A stretch of DNA of 64,000 nt from CAVOJY01 sp963696405 (GTDB taxonomy: Bacteria > Chloroflexota > Limnocylindria > Limnocylindrales > CSP1-4), in assembly GCA_963696405.1 (NCBI GenBank), contig CAVOJY010000006.1:682001-746000 (forward strand), written 5' to 3'. A program made the position numbers and the translations under genes. The stretch's first letter is position 1, and each line of letters begins with the position of its first letter. The notes beneath the pieces were generated by a model, which saw nothing but the letters and a program-made list of their open reading frames with translations, had not been told where the DNA came from and did not search any database. Of the stretch, positions 34,909 to 44,227 are shown one piece after another.

Positions 34909-35769
34909 TCAGGCTCGTCCGGCGTCGGCCCGGGCGGCCCCCCCGAGTACGGGCTCTCCTCGAGACAGCGCCGCGCGGCGGCCCGTCCAGAGGAGGAGTC
35001 GCAGGCGCCAGAAGTCGCGCACCGCACGCAGGACCACCTTCGGGTTTGCGCCGCTCTGCTGCCCGGCGAGCCGGGGGTAGTGCGGAACCCCTACCTCTGC
35101 GACGCGCCGGCCGCGGGCGCGCATCTTGATGAACAGCTCGGCAGACAGGAACGCCCCGCCCGACTCGAGCCGCACGTCCTCAAGGGCGGCCTGCCGGAAG
35201 ACCTTGCAGGCGCAATCGACGTCGTGGAGCTGCAGGCGGTACCAAACGCGCAGCGCGAACCGGTAGAACCGCGCGTAGATGAGGCGGATTGCCGGGTCGG
35301 CGCGCGCCAGGCGGTAGCCCGCCACCGCGTCCGGCGAGTCGGGGCCACCGAGACGCTCGAGCAACCGTCCCAGGTCGGCCACCCGGAACTGCCGGTCGCC
35401 GTCGGTGAACCCCACGATCTCGTACCTCGCCGCGCGGAACCCGCTCCGCAGAGCGGCGCCGTAGCCCAGGTTCGTCGGGTGATGGACCGCGCGAACCACG
35501 TCCGGGTGTGCGGCAGCCAGCCGATCCGCGATGGCCGGCGTCTCGTCGCGGCTGCCGTCATCGACCGCGATGATCTCGAAGCGCTCGGCGAGGGCCGGCA
35601 GGGTCGCCAGGGCCTCCTCCACGAGGCTCTCGATGTTCTCCGCCTCGTTGTGCGCCGGGAAGAAGTAGCTGAACGCGAGGACGCGGCGCCGATCGGGCCC
35701 TCCTACAGCGGCGCGGTCCTTCGGACGCTCATCGGTTCCGGCGGTGCTGGCCGGCGGCTCTTCGGTCAC
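34909..35769 (-). CDS. Family 2 glycosyltransferase (dolichyl-phosphate mannose synthase-like)
   Basis: About 286 residues. GT2 features are FSYFFPAHNEAENIESLV at the start of the fold, IIAVDDGSRDETP, and the GFTDGDRQFRVADLG donor-binding region. The C-terminal part lacks clear membrane helices. I take the GTG at 35769, which overlaps the stop of the preceding gene (GTGA) and has GGAGGG 7 nt upstream; a GTG at 35784 is an alternative. Such enzymes make polyprenyl-phosphate sugars, and that product would feed the GT-C proteins encoded beside it. Confidence 0.83.
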   Translation of the reverse strand: MTEEPPASTAGTDERPKDRAAVGGPDRRRVLAFSYFFPAHNEAENIESLVEEALATLPALAERFEIIAVDDGSRDETPAIADRLAAAHPDVVRAVHHPTNLGYGAALRSGFRAARYEIVGFTDGDRQFRVADLGRLLERLGGPDSPDAVAGYRLARADPAIRLIYARFYRFALRVWYRLQLHDVDCACKVFRQAALEDVRLESGGAFLSAELFIKMRARGRRVAEVGVPHYPRLAGQQSGANPKVVLRAVRDFWRLRLLLWTGRRAALSRGEPVLGGAARADAGRA

Positions 35770-37364
35770 GTCACGACCCTCCACAAGGGGCTGTGGCCCG
35801 GGATCGTCTGCACCGGCTCGAGCTGATAGCGCGCGCCCAAGCCGGCGAGCCAGCCCTCGCCCGGGATGAGGTAGACGGGCCGACCCTGGGCCAGGAACCG
35901 GTCGATCGTCTCGGGGACCTCGCCCCAGCCTTCGTCCAGGCGCACCCGGTCGTCAGCCACGAGGATATCCGGTCGGAGCCCGAGAACAGACTGCTGGTAC
36001 CAGAGGTTGGTCGAGTAGCTCCACCAGGAGACGACCACCGCATTCGGCTCGAGCGCAGCGAGCGCAGCTGCACCCCACCGGGCCCCATCCGTGTCGCCTG
36101 ATGCGTCGCTCTGCGTCCAACCGTCGGCAGCGCGCCAAACCGGGTAGGCGAGGAAGAGGAACGCCACGAGCACCGGGAGCACGATGCGGGCCGCCGCGCC
36201 GATCCTGCCCGATGGGGGGGAGTAGCGGTCGACGACCCCCAGCGCGCCGTCCAGCAGGGCCGACGCCCCGACGGCCGCCCACAGCGCGAGGATGGCAAGC
36301 GGGCCGAGGTAGTAGCGGTCCACGAAGCCATCGCCATACCCGGCCGAGAAGACCGTGGTGATGACGAACCACAGCGCCGTGAGCAGGGCCAGCCTGGGCC
36401 CGAGCCACCCGGTCCGGCCGGCGCCAAGCGCCAGCGACGCGAGGCCGATCAGGCCGAGCGCGACAGGGATCCATCCCGCCTGTGTCACGAAGACGTCGAC
36501 GATCGGCCCGATTCCCCGCGCCAGGGGGTCCTGGAGGAGGCCGACGAATTGCGCCGCGCTCACCAGGAAGAGGAACCCCTCGAGCGACGAGGGGTGCGCG
36601 TAGTTGAGCGGCGGGTTCATCGACGCCCGGATCGGAATGTAGGCATAGAGCGCGACCACGGTCAGCAGGATGATCGCGGCGCAGGCAGCGACGAGGCGCC
36701 ATTGCCTGATGATCGAGGGTTGCACGGCGACGAGATACGCGGCGATGCCGGGAGCGAGGAGCACGGTGAGGCCATGGTTCCCGAGCGAGAGCCCGTAGAT
36801 GAAGGATGCCTCCAGGAGTGGCCGGGAGGCGCGCGGAGACCCTGCCCGCGCCGCCTGGCCCCACGCCACGAGCCGCTCGAGCAGCACCGCCAGGAGGAAG
36901 AGATGGAGGGCATGGGCGTCCGCCCGGGTCGCGGTCCACCACGTGATCGGCGCGACCGCCAGGAGGAGACCGGCGCCCAGGGCGAGGACGGGGCGCCCGA
37001 GGACGCGCTGGGTGGCCAGGGCGACAAACGCGGCAGCGCCCGCGACGAGAAGCGCCGACAGCAGGTTCATCCGGAGCGCGGTCTCGCCGACCGGAGACAG
37101 GAGCACGGTCGCGAGCCAACCCAGGAGCGTGTACGTCGGGAAGCCAGTGGGGTGGGCAATCCCCAGCACCGGGCCCACCGTCTGGAATTCCGCGGTGTCC
37201 CAGAATCCCACGCCGGGCATCAGCGTTGGGACGTACATGCCGAGCGAGATGGCGAACGTGACGAGGCCGACGGCCGGGAGGACATGCTCGCCGGCGGCGG
37301 CTCTCGCGCGGAGTCGGTCGAGTCGCGACGGCGCCGCGACTGGCGAGCCCGTGGTCGTCACCAT
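35766..37364 (-). CDS. DUF2723-type integral membrane glycosyltransferase-like protein
   Basis: 532 residues with about 11 membrane helices. The first loop has GVGFWDTAEFQTVGPVLGIA and HPTGFPTY, the DUF2723 hallmark: an acidic DxAE and then a HPTG.P motif. This family belongs to the GT-C superfamily, which uses polyprenyl-phosphate sugars on the outer face. The C-terminal soluble part (about 430-532) holds VVSWWSYSTNLWYQQ and a nucleotide-fold-like YLIPGEGW. The start at 37364 overlaps the end of the next upstream gene by 7 nt. Substrate unknown. Confidence 0.8.
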   Translation of the reverse strand: MVTTTGSPVAAPSRLDRLRARAAAGEHVLPAVGLVTFAISLGMYVPTLMPGVGFWDTAEFQTVGPVLGIAHPTGFPTYTLLGWLATVLLSPVGETALRMNLLSALLVAGAAAFVALATQRVLGRPVLALGAGLLLAVAPITWWTATRADAHALHLFLLAVLLERLVAWGQAARAGSPRASRPLLEASFIYGLSLGNHGLTVLLAPGIAAYLVAVQPSIIRQWRLVAACAAIILLTVVALYAYIPIRASMNPPLNYAHPSSLEGFLFLVSAAQFVGLLQDPLARGIGPIVDVFVTQAGWIPVALGLIGLASLALGAGRTGWLGPRLALLTALWFVITTVFSAGYGDGFVDRYYLGPLAILALWAAVGASALLDGALGVVDRYSPPSGRIGAAARIVLPVLVAFLFLAYPVWRAADGWTQSDASGDTDGARWGAAALAALEPNAVVVSWWSYSTNLWYQQSVLGLRPDILVADDRVRLDEGWGEVPETIDRFLAQGRPVYLIPGEGWLAGLGARYQLEPVQTIPGHSPLWRVVT

Positions 37365-38737
37365 CCGCTCATGATCCCCCAATAGACGCCCCAGAGGTTC
37401 ACTGCGACCGAGATCGCGACGAGCACGACGACGAGCCGGTCCACGCCCCGCCGGGCGATGGCGAGCGTGACGAGGACGAGCGCGAACGGCGCCCAGTCGT
37501 TGCTGAAGCGGTAGCCGAACTGTACCCAACCCTGGCTGAAGTGTGCGAGGTTGGCGAGCCCGATGGCGGCGATCGCGAGGACCGCACCCAGCACGACCGG
37601 CAGGTGGAGGTTGCGCCACGCGTAGGGAACCGCGAGGAGGTACGCGGGGCTCACGAGCAGCACGCTCATGCCGAGCGGGTTCGGCGCGAGCGTCCCACAC
37701 GCGGGATCGAAGATGCCGATCCCGCACTCGGGGTGGACCTCGGGCGGCAGGCCCAGGGCGATGAAGAGGTTCTGGGGGATGTACCGCAGGTCCTCCAGTC
37801 CCCAGTCCGGATGGTAGAACTCCGGGACCGGATGGAGTTCCGCGGCGGCCGCGTAAGCGTACGCGGGGTGGAAGAGCGCGCCAGTCGTAGCCAGGTTGTA
37901 GGCACAGAGGGCCGCGACGGGTATGCCAATCCCCAGCCCGACGGCAAGGGCGCGCCGCCAAGGCGGACCGGACCCCGCCAGGAGCAGGAACGGCGCGCCA
38001 AGGACGACCGTGAGGCGGGCGAGGCCGGCGAGGCCGAGGAGAAGCCCCGCCACGAACAGCCGGCCGTCGGACGACCCCGCGAGGCGGCTCCACCGTGACC
38101 ATCGTCCGCCGTCCCCGAGTGCGACGGTCACCGCAAGCAGCGTCAGGCCGAGGGCCACGACGTGGGCAAAGAACCACGTGCTCCCGATCATGCTCGCGTA
38201 CCAGGCGACCGTGCCGAACCCGAAGAACAGGGTAGCGGCGAGCGCGACAGGACGGCTCTGCGAGAGCCGCCACGTCAGCCGCCATGCGAGGACCACGTTG
38301 GCGGCGCCGAGCACCGCCCCGACGAAGGCCTGCGGTGCGCTCATGCCGAAGATGGCCACGAACGGGAGCAGCAGGATGGCCGGAAGGGGTGGGTACGGAA
38401 TCAGGCCGAAGCCGTACCGGTCCGGCAGCGGCATGACGTCCTGGTAGTAGTCGTTGGCGTGCGGGGCCGCCGGAACCGGGAACTCGATCGCCGCTCGCCC
38501 GTGGAGCCACGCGTCGGCCTGGAAGACGAAGTGGATGTAGAGCGTCTCCCAGTAGGGTCGGAAGACCAGGTACACGAGGCATGCGACACTGAAGAGGATG
38601 AGGGGGATGGCGCGAGCCGGCGCACGGTCGATCGCCCGGCTCAGTGCGCCAAAGCGCCGGCCCGGCGGACCGGTGGGCGTAGTTTCGGAGGAGCGCCCCG
38701 GCTCCGGCCGGGCACCGGCTACTATGCTGGCGTCCAC
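37358..38737 (-). CDS. Multi-spanning GT-C-like membrane protein
   Basis: 459 residues with about 10 membrane segments and a GTG start. An outer loop follows helix 1 with ADAWLHGRAAIEFPVP, then DVMPLPDRYGFGLIPYPPLP. That layout (acidic loop residue, PYPPLP before helix 2) is the ArnT/PMT-like GT-C pattern. It lies in the same direction as, and overlaps, the DUF2723 gene, so the two and the GT2 probably form one operon. The plus-strand fusion gene starts only 31 nt away on the other side. Function inferred from topology only. Confidence 0.65.
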   Translation of the reverse strand: MDASIVAGARPEPGRSSETTPTGPPGRRFGALSRAIDRAPARAIPLILFSVACLVYLVFRPYWETLYIHFVFQADAWLHGRAAIEFPVPAAPHANDYYQDVMPLPDRYGFGLIPYPPLPAILLLPFVAIFGMSAPQAFVGAVLGAANVVLAWRLTWRLSQSRPVALAATLFFGFGTVAWYASMIGSTWFFAHVVALGLTLLAVTVALGDGGRWSRWSRLAGSSDGRLFVAGLLLGLAGLARLTVVLGAPFLLLAGSGPPWRRALAVGLGIGIPVAALCAYNLATTGALFHPAYAYAAAAELHPVPEFYHPDWGLEDLRYIPQNLFIALGLPPEVHPECGIGIFDPACGTLAPNPLGMSVLLVSPAYLLAVPYAWRNLHLPVVLGAVLAIAAIGLANLAHFSQGWVQFGYRFSNDWAPFALVLVTLAIARRGVDRLVVVLVAISVAVNLWGVYWGIMSGW

Positions 38738-38767
38738 TTCCTCGCTCGTCCAGGAGGCTCACACGTC

Positions 38768-41700
38768 TTGAGTGCACCCCGAGGGGGTGGGCCCGATCGA
38801 GGCCTCGATGCACAGCGCGGCCCGGACCGAGCACCGGCGGCCGTCCCTGCAATAGCGCTGCTGCTGTTCGCGGGGCTCGCCCTGCGGCTCATCATCGCAT
38901 ACGTCCTCTTCCCCGGTTCCGGGTTCGAGACGGACGTCAACAGCTTCTCCTCGTGGGCGTGGACGCTCGCCCAGGAAGGGCCAGGGCGCTTCTACGAGAC
39001 CGCGGGCTTCGCCGACTACGTCCCGGGGTACCTCTATGTCCTCTGGCTGATCGGGCTCGCGGGCCAGCTCGTAAACACGCTCTCCGGAATCCCGCCGTTC
39101 GAGACGATCCAGGCGTTGCTCAAGCTGCCGGCGATCCTCATGGACATCGCTGTCGCCTACGTGATGTACCGCGTTGTCCTGTCCTGGGGACACACCGACC
39201 GAGGCGACGAGACGCGCCGGAGGCGGGTTCGCCGGGCTGCCCTGGTCGTTGCGGCGCTCTACGTTCTCAACCCGGTGACCTGGTACGACTCCGCGCTGTG
39301 GGCACAGGTGGACTCATTCGGCGCCATGGTCATGCTGCTGACGGTGATCGCGCTCGTCTCGGGGTACTCTGAAGCGGCGGCCGGGCTCACCGTGCTGGCC
39401 GGTCTCCTGAAGCCGCAGTATGCCGTCGTATTGCTCCCGGTGGTCGGGGTCATCCTCCTGCGCCGGCACCTGTTCGCCCCCGGCTCCGGGCCGCGCCCGC
39501 GGCTGCGTCCAGGGCGACTCGCCGATTGGTTCGCCGACGAGCAGGGCCCCTGGCGCCTCGTATCGTCCGCGGCGGTCGGCCTGGCCATGCTCGTCGTGCT
39601 CATCCTGCCGTTCAATCTCGACCTCTTCGGCCTGCTGCGGATCGCCGCAGGCGCGGCCGGTGAGTACAACTACCTGAGCGTCAACGCCTACAACCCGTGG
39701 GCGCTCGTGGGCGCCGGCGGCACGCCGTCCATCGCAGAGTCGGGGCTCTGGTCCGAGGACACCCTGGCGCTTCTCGGCCCGATCCCCGGCGTGGCCATCG
39801 GCGTCGTTCTCCTGGTGATCGGCTTCGCAGTCGGGGTGGCGCACCTCGCCCTGCGGGACGGGCGGCGAGCGATCGTGCTCGGCCTGGTCTTCTTCGCCCT
39901 GGCGTTCTTCGTCCTCCCCACGCGCGTTCACGAGCGATACCTGTTCCCGGCCTTCGTCTTCATGCCTCTGCTCGCGATCGCGTCGGGACGGTGGAGGATC
40001 GCGACGATTGTGCTCGCCTGCGCCACGCTCGTGAACTTCCATGCCATCCTCACGATCCCGCTCTACGGGACCCCCAACGTCGACGACCTGGCCGGCGGCG
40101 CCCTTTTCCGATCGCAGTTCTTCGTGACGGCCTCGGCTCTCGCGTCCGTAGGGGTATTCGCCCTGGCGCTCTGGGAGATCGAGCCCGTCGGGCGTCTGGT
40201 GGCCCGGCTGCGCGGGAGCCTCCCGCTCGAGGAAGAGCCCGAACTCGGCGAGGAGCCTGCCCTCGGGGATCTCCCGCCGCCGGGTCCGGCAGAGGCAGAG
40301 GCGGACGTTCTCGCAGCGGACGTTCTCGCAGCGGGCGTCGCGACAGCCGGGGTTGCGGACCAGGCCGTCGTGGTTGCTCCGGCGGACGAGCCACCGACGC
40401 CGGGGATTGGGCCGTCCACGCTGACGACCGATTTCCCCACTGCCGTCGAACCACTCACCGCCCCAGCCGAGCCACCCGCCGCCCGCGCTCGTCTTCGCAT
40501 CCCCCTGCCCCGCCCGCTCCGGGCGTCGCTCGATGCCCGGTCGGCGCGTGCCGACCGCACCGCCCTCCTTGCTCGAGAGCCCGGGGGCAGGCTTGACCGG
40601 ATCGACCTCGTGCTGGTCGCTCTCATCGTCGTCGGCGCCCTCACCCTGCGCACCTGGCGCCTCGACGAGCCGAAGGACATGTACTTCGACGAGGTGTACC
40701 ACGCGCGGACGGCCACCGAGTTCCTCCAGGACTGGCGGTACGGGATCCCGCACGACATCTACGAGTTCACCCACCCGCACCTGGCGAAGTACCTGATCGC
40801 CGGGGGCCTCGTCGCATTCGGGAACGACAGGGTCACGGGAGAGAGCTCGTTGGGGACGTCAGTCGAGGATGCCGCGATCGAGCGATCGTGGAGCCCTCCG
40901 GAGAGCCCGTCGGTTCGAAACGGCGACCGCCTGTACGTCGCCACGGGGTCGGAGGTCCGCGTCTACGACCTCGAGGGCCGCGGGCTGGTCGCGACGATAG
41001 CGGTTCCGGGCGCCTCCGCGCTCGCGGTTGACCCCCTTTCCCACGTTCTGTTTGCCGGCGCCTCCGACGGGAGCCTCTGGAGGATCGACACCGGGCTGGT
41101 CGACGACGCGCGCCTGGCGGGGGAGGCCGGGCCAGACCTGCGCCTCGACGCCACCAAGCTGGCGGCGGGCGGCGCCGAGGGTCCCGTGAGACGCCTCACC
41201 GTCGCCTCCGGCGGCTCGGTGCTCGTCGCCCAGGCCGCGGACGGCTCGCTCGTCAGCGTGGATCCCGTGAGCGGGGCCGTCTTCGGCCGTGCCGGTCCGT
41301 CCGAGGTGGCCGGGATCGTCGCGCTCGACGCGACGGACCGTGTCGTGGTGGACGTTGCGACCCTGGCCGACCCGCAGGCCGGCGCAGCGCGTGTCGCGGA
41401 TGCCCTTGGCGAGGACCCGGAACGGCTGAGCCAGCTGTTTGCGACCGAACCGCGTCGCGTCGCCGTGGCCGCGTTCCTGGACACCGACCGGCGCGCGGCC
41501 GTCGAGTCGGCGCTCGCCGACCTTCCCGCTGTGGCCATCGAGGCCGGCGGGATACTCGCGGTGAGCGGCGGCGATGCCGTGCGATTCCTGGACGCCGAGA
41601 CGCTCGACGAGCTCACGCGGGTGGACGTGTCGGGGGACGGCCCGGTCGGTGGGCTGGCGCTCGTGCGGAACGACAAGCCGCGTCTCTACGTCGCCGCCGG

Positions 41701-44224
41701 TCCCTCGCTCCAGGTTGTCGACGTCGAGACCGGCAAGGCGCCGGCGGCCGGCCCGACCATCCGCATGCCGAACCAGGCCACTGACGTGCGCTGGGACGAG
41801 GCGACCAACCTCGTGCACGTCCTGGGCGCCACCCCCGACGGGAGCGGATCGACGGTCTACGTCGTCGAGCCGAACGGGAACGCCGTGTTTGCGGACGCCC
41901 GCCTGCCGTTCGCGCCAGCGGCATGGCTCATCGATGAGCAGCCCGACCGGCCGTCGGCCGATCGCCAGGAGGTCGTGGCGCTGGCCGGTGACGGGACGGC
42001 GGCGGTCATCGATGCGGGGAGCCACGCCTTCGCCTGGCGATTGCCGGGGGTGATCGCCGGCGCGCTGATGGCAGCGCTCCTCTACCTTCTCGCGCGCGTG
42101 CTGTTCCGCCGCCGCCTCGTGGCCCTCCTTGTCGCCCTCATCGGCCTGTTCGACGGCATGTTCTTCGCGAACGCCCGCATCGCCATGAACGACACGTACG
42201 AGGCGCTCTTCATCGTTGCCGCGCTCGCGGTGTTCGCCACGCTCTACCTCGGGCGCTGGCGGGGGAGATCTGCTCTCGTCGTCGGGCTGCCGCTTCTCGG
42301 CCTGCTGCTTGGTCTCGCGCTGGCGACGAAGTGGGTCGGGCTCTATGCGATCGGAGCTGTCGTCCTGCTCGTGCTCCTGCGCTCGGCCCTGGGGCGGCTC
42401 ATCGCACTTGCGGCCATGGTCGGGATGAGCGGCATCCTCGGTTACCTGGCCATCAGCCACGCCCCCGAGGTCCTGGCGCCCCAGACGAACTACCTGTTCC
42501 TCCTGCTCATGGGGGCGCTCACCTTCCTCCTCGCCGCCGCCATCGTCCTCCGCCCCGTCCGGTTCACGCTCGAAGAGGTGAGGTTCGGCGTGGGCGCCCC
42601 GCTGGTGCTCGGCGCCGCCCTCGGTTTCGCAGCCATGATCCTCGGCGGAAACCTCCCGGCCGAGGGGCTCATCACCCGCGAGGTCCTGCTGGCCGCGGGA
42701 TTCGGCCTCGTCCTCCTGTCCGGGCTCTTCTACCTCGCCGTCTCGGTCGGCCGCCGGCTCGGCGTCGGCCCGCTCGCTGCCCCTGCCGGGCCGGATGACT
42801 CGCGCGCCCTCCTCCCGCCGCCGTCCGATCCGCCAGACGGATGGCTCCTTCCCGGCGCCGGCTTCGGCGCGCCGTTCGCCTGGGCGCTCGTCTGCCTCGC
42901 GGTCGTCCCGCTCGTCGTCTACGTGGCGAGCTACATTCCCTGGCTGGCGCTCGGCAACCAGCTCGTCACCGGCTTCCCGCCGGGGAACACGGGGCAGACC
43001 TTCATTGACCTCCAGCGGTCGATGTACGAGTACCACGACAACCTGCGCGCCACGCACGCCGCGTCGTCGCCGTGGTGGGCCTGGCCGTTGGACCTCAAGC
43101 CCGTCTGGTTCCAGCAGGGCGGCTACGCGAACGATACTGCATCGTCGATCTACGACACGGGCAACCTGGTGCTCTTCTGGCTGAGCATCCCGGCTGCGGC
43201 CTGGGCGGCCTGGCAGGCCTGGCGACGGCGCAGCCTCGCGCTCACGCTTGTCGTGATCGTCGCCGCCTGCCTCTGGTTGCCGTGGACGCGCATCGACCGT
43301 GCCACGTTCCAGTACCACTACTTCACGGCCCTGCCGTTCGTCTTCCTCGCGCTCGCCTACTTCCTCGCGGAGCTCTGGCACGGGCCATCCGGGCGTACCT
43401 GGGTCCTTGCGCGCGTCGCCGCCGCGGTCGCCCTCCTGGGGCCGCCCCTTCTCTGGCTCCTGAAGGCGCCGCTCTGCGCCATCGCCGGCACTGCCAAGGT
43501 CGCTCCGAACTCGCAAGCCTGCGGCTCGGTTGCGGGGTCGTTGGTCGTCACGGAGCGGGTCGCCGCCACCATCCTCATCCTGGTGATCGGGGCCGGGGCG
43601 CTCCTGTGGCAGCTTCGCCTCCACGAGAGAGACGGTGGCGGCGAGGCCGGCGCCTCGTCCCGGGCGCGGGGACTGTGGCGATCGGGCTGGCTCCTGCTCA
43701 CCGCGGCGCTCACGCTCGTCGCGCTCGTTGTCGCACAGGCGAGGTTCGGGGAGACGCCGGTTGTCTCGGGCCAGCTCGGGAACGTGGGTCCGCTCCTGAT
43801 CGCGGCCGTCGTCGGGGTTCTTCTGCTCGCCCCCGCCTGGCTCATCCTGGGTGCCCGCGACCCGCGCCGGTTCGTCGTCGGCGCGATGATCGCGGCGGGG
43901 CTCTGGTTCGTCGTCTTCTACCCGAACATCTCGGCCCTGCCGCTGCCCGGGCTCATCGTGAACTCGTTCCAGGGGCTGCTGCCGACCTGGATCTACGATC
44001 TCCAGTTCGCGGTGAACACCGACCCGCCGGCGAACGCGCCGCTCCTGGGCCGTGATGCCATACTCCTGACCGGGATGATCGGTGTGGCCACACTGGCGGT
44101 CATGTACGCCACGTGGACGTGGCGCCTCGAGCTTGCTGTCCGGCGCGCCCGCCGTGCAGCGGGCTCGAGCTCCGGCCCGCCAGCGGGGCCCGGACCGGAG
44201 GCAGAACCTCTCCCCGAGCCCTGA
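38768..44224 (+). CDS. Double GT-C fusion: glycosyltransferase plus PMT-type O-mannosyltransferase with inserted propeller-like domain
   Basis: One uninterrupted frame of 1818 residues from a TTG at 38768 (AGGAGG 10 nt upstream). Module A (about 20-480) is a GT-C-like membrane protein with a DVNSFSSWAWTLAQEGPGR loop and YVPGYLYVLW. A Pro/Ala/Glu linker (about 485-610) includes an ADVLAADVLAAGVATAG repeat. Module B is PMT/GT39-like: Asp641-Glu642 in MYFDEVYHARTATEF, HPHLAKYLIAGG, then WRLPGVIAGAL and FFANARIAMNDTYEALF. Between HPHLAK and WRLPG, where ordinary PMTs have a short loop, lie about 400 residues (690-1085) of repeated beta-type segments such as RLYVATGSEVRVYDLEG. A TACTAT promoter-like box lies at 38720. 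No frameshift is apparent. Confidence 0.78.
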   Translation: MSAPRGGGPDRGLDAQRGPDRAPAAVPAIALLLFAGLALRLIIAYVLFPGSGFETDVNSFSSWAWTLAQEGPGRFYETAGFADYVPGYLYVLWLIGLAGQLVNTLSGIPPFETIQALLKLPAILMDIAVAYVMYRVVLSWGHTDRGDETRRRRVRRAALVVAALYVLNPVTWYDSALWAQVDSFGAMVMLLTVIALVSGYSEAAAGLTVLAGLLKPQYAVVLLPVVGVILLRRHLFAPGSGPRPRLRPGRLADWFADEQGPWRLVSSAAVGLAMLVVLILPFNLDLFGLLRIAAGAAGEYNYLSVNAYNPWALVGAGGTPSIAESGLWSEDTLALLGPIPGVAIGVVLLVIGFAVGVAHLALRDGRRAIVLGLVFFALAFFVLPTRVHERYLFPAFVFMPLLAIASGRWRIATIVLACATLVNFHAILTIPLYGTPNVDDLAGGALFRSQFFVTASALASVGVFALALWEIEPVGRLVARLRGSLPLEEEPELGEEPALGDLPPPGPAEAEADVLAADVLAAGVATAGVADQAVVVAPADEPPTPGIGPSTLTTDFPTAVEPLTAPAEPPAARARLRIPLPRPLRASLDARSARADRTALLAREPGGRLDRIDLVLVALIVVGALTLRTWRLDEPKDMYFDEVYHARTATEFLQDWRYGIPHDIYEFTHPHLAKYLIAGGLVAFGNDRVTGESSLGTSVEDAAIERSWSPPESPSVRNGDRLYVATGSEVRVYDLEGRGLVATIAVPGASALAVDPLSHVLFAGASDGSLWRIDTGLVDDARLAGEAGPDLRLDATKLAAGGAEGPVRRLTVASGGSVLVAQAADGSLVSVDPVSGAVFGRAGPSEVAGIVALDATDRVVVDVATLADPQAGAARVADALGEDPERLSQLFATEPRRVAVAAFLDTDRRAAVESALADLPAVAIEAGGILAVSGGDAVRFLDAETLDELTRVDVSGDGPVGGLALVRNDKPRLYVAAGPSLQVVDVETGKAPAAGPTIRMPNQATDVRWDEATNLVHVLGATPDGSGSTVYVVEPNGNAVFADARLPFAPAAWLIDEQPDRPSADRQEVVALAGDGTAAVIDAGSHAFAWRLPGVIAGALMAALLYLLARVLFRRRLVALLVALIGLFDGMFFANARIAMNDTYEALFIVAALAVFATLYLGRWRGRSALVVGLPLLGLLLGLALATKWVGLYAIGAVVLLVLLRSALGRLIALAAMVGMSGILGYLAISHAPEVLAPQTNYLFLLLMGALTFLLAAAIVLRPVRFTLEEVRFGVGAPLVLGAALGFAAMILGGNLPAEGLITREVLLAAGFGLVLLSGLFYLAVSVGRRLGVGPLAAPAGPDDSRALLPPPSDPPDGWLLPGAGFGAPFAWALVCLAVVPLVVYVASYIPWLALGNQLVTGFPPGNTGQTFIDLQRSMYEYHDNLRATHAASSPWWAWPLDLKPVWFQQGGYANDTASSIYDTGNLVLFWLSIPAAAWAAWQAWRRRSLALTLVVIVAACLWLPWTRIDRATFQYHYFTALPFVFLALAYFLAELWHGPSGRTWVLARVAAAVALLGPPLLWLLKAPLCAIAGTAKVAPNSQACGSVAGSLVVTERVAATILILVIGAGALLWQLRLHERDGGGEAGASSRARGLWRSGWLLLTAALTLVALVVAQARFGETPVVSGQLGNVGPLLIAAVVGVLLLAPAWLILGARDPRRFVVGAMIAAGLWFVVFYPNISALPLPGLIVNSFQGLLPTWIYDLQFAVNTDPPANAPLLGRDAILLTGMIGVATLAVMYATWTWRLELAVRRARRAAGSSSGPPAGPGPEAEPLPEP

Positions 44225-44227
44225 TGC

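Noticed and set aside
40859..43624. Open frame of 921 codons on the minus strand inside the GT-C fusion gene
   Set aside because: It is antisense to a well-supported coding frame, is dominated by Arg, Glu and Gly as expected from a GC-rich shadow, and has no recognisable motif or ribosome site.
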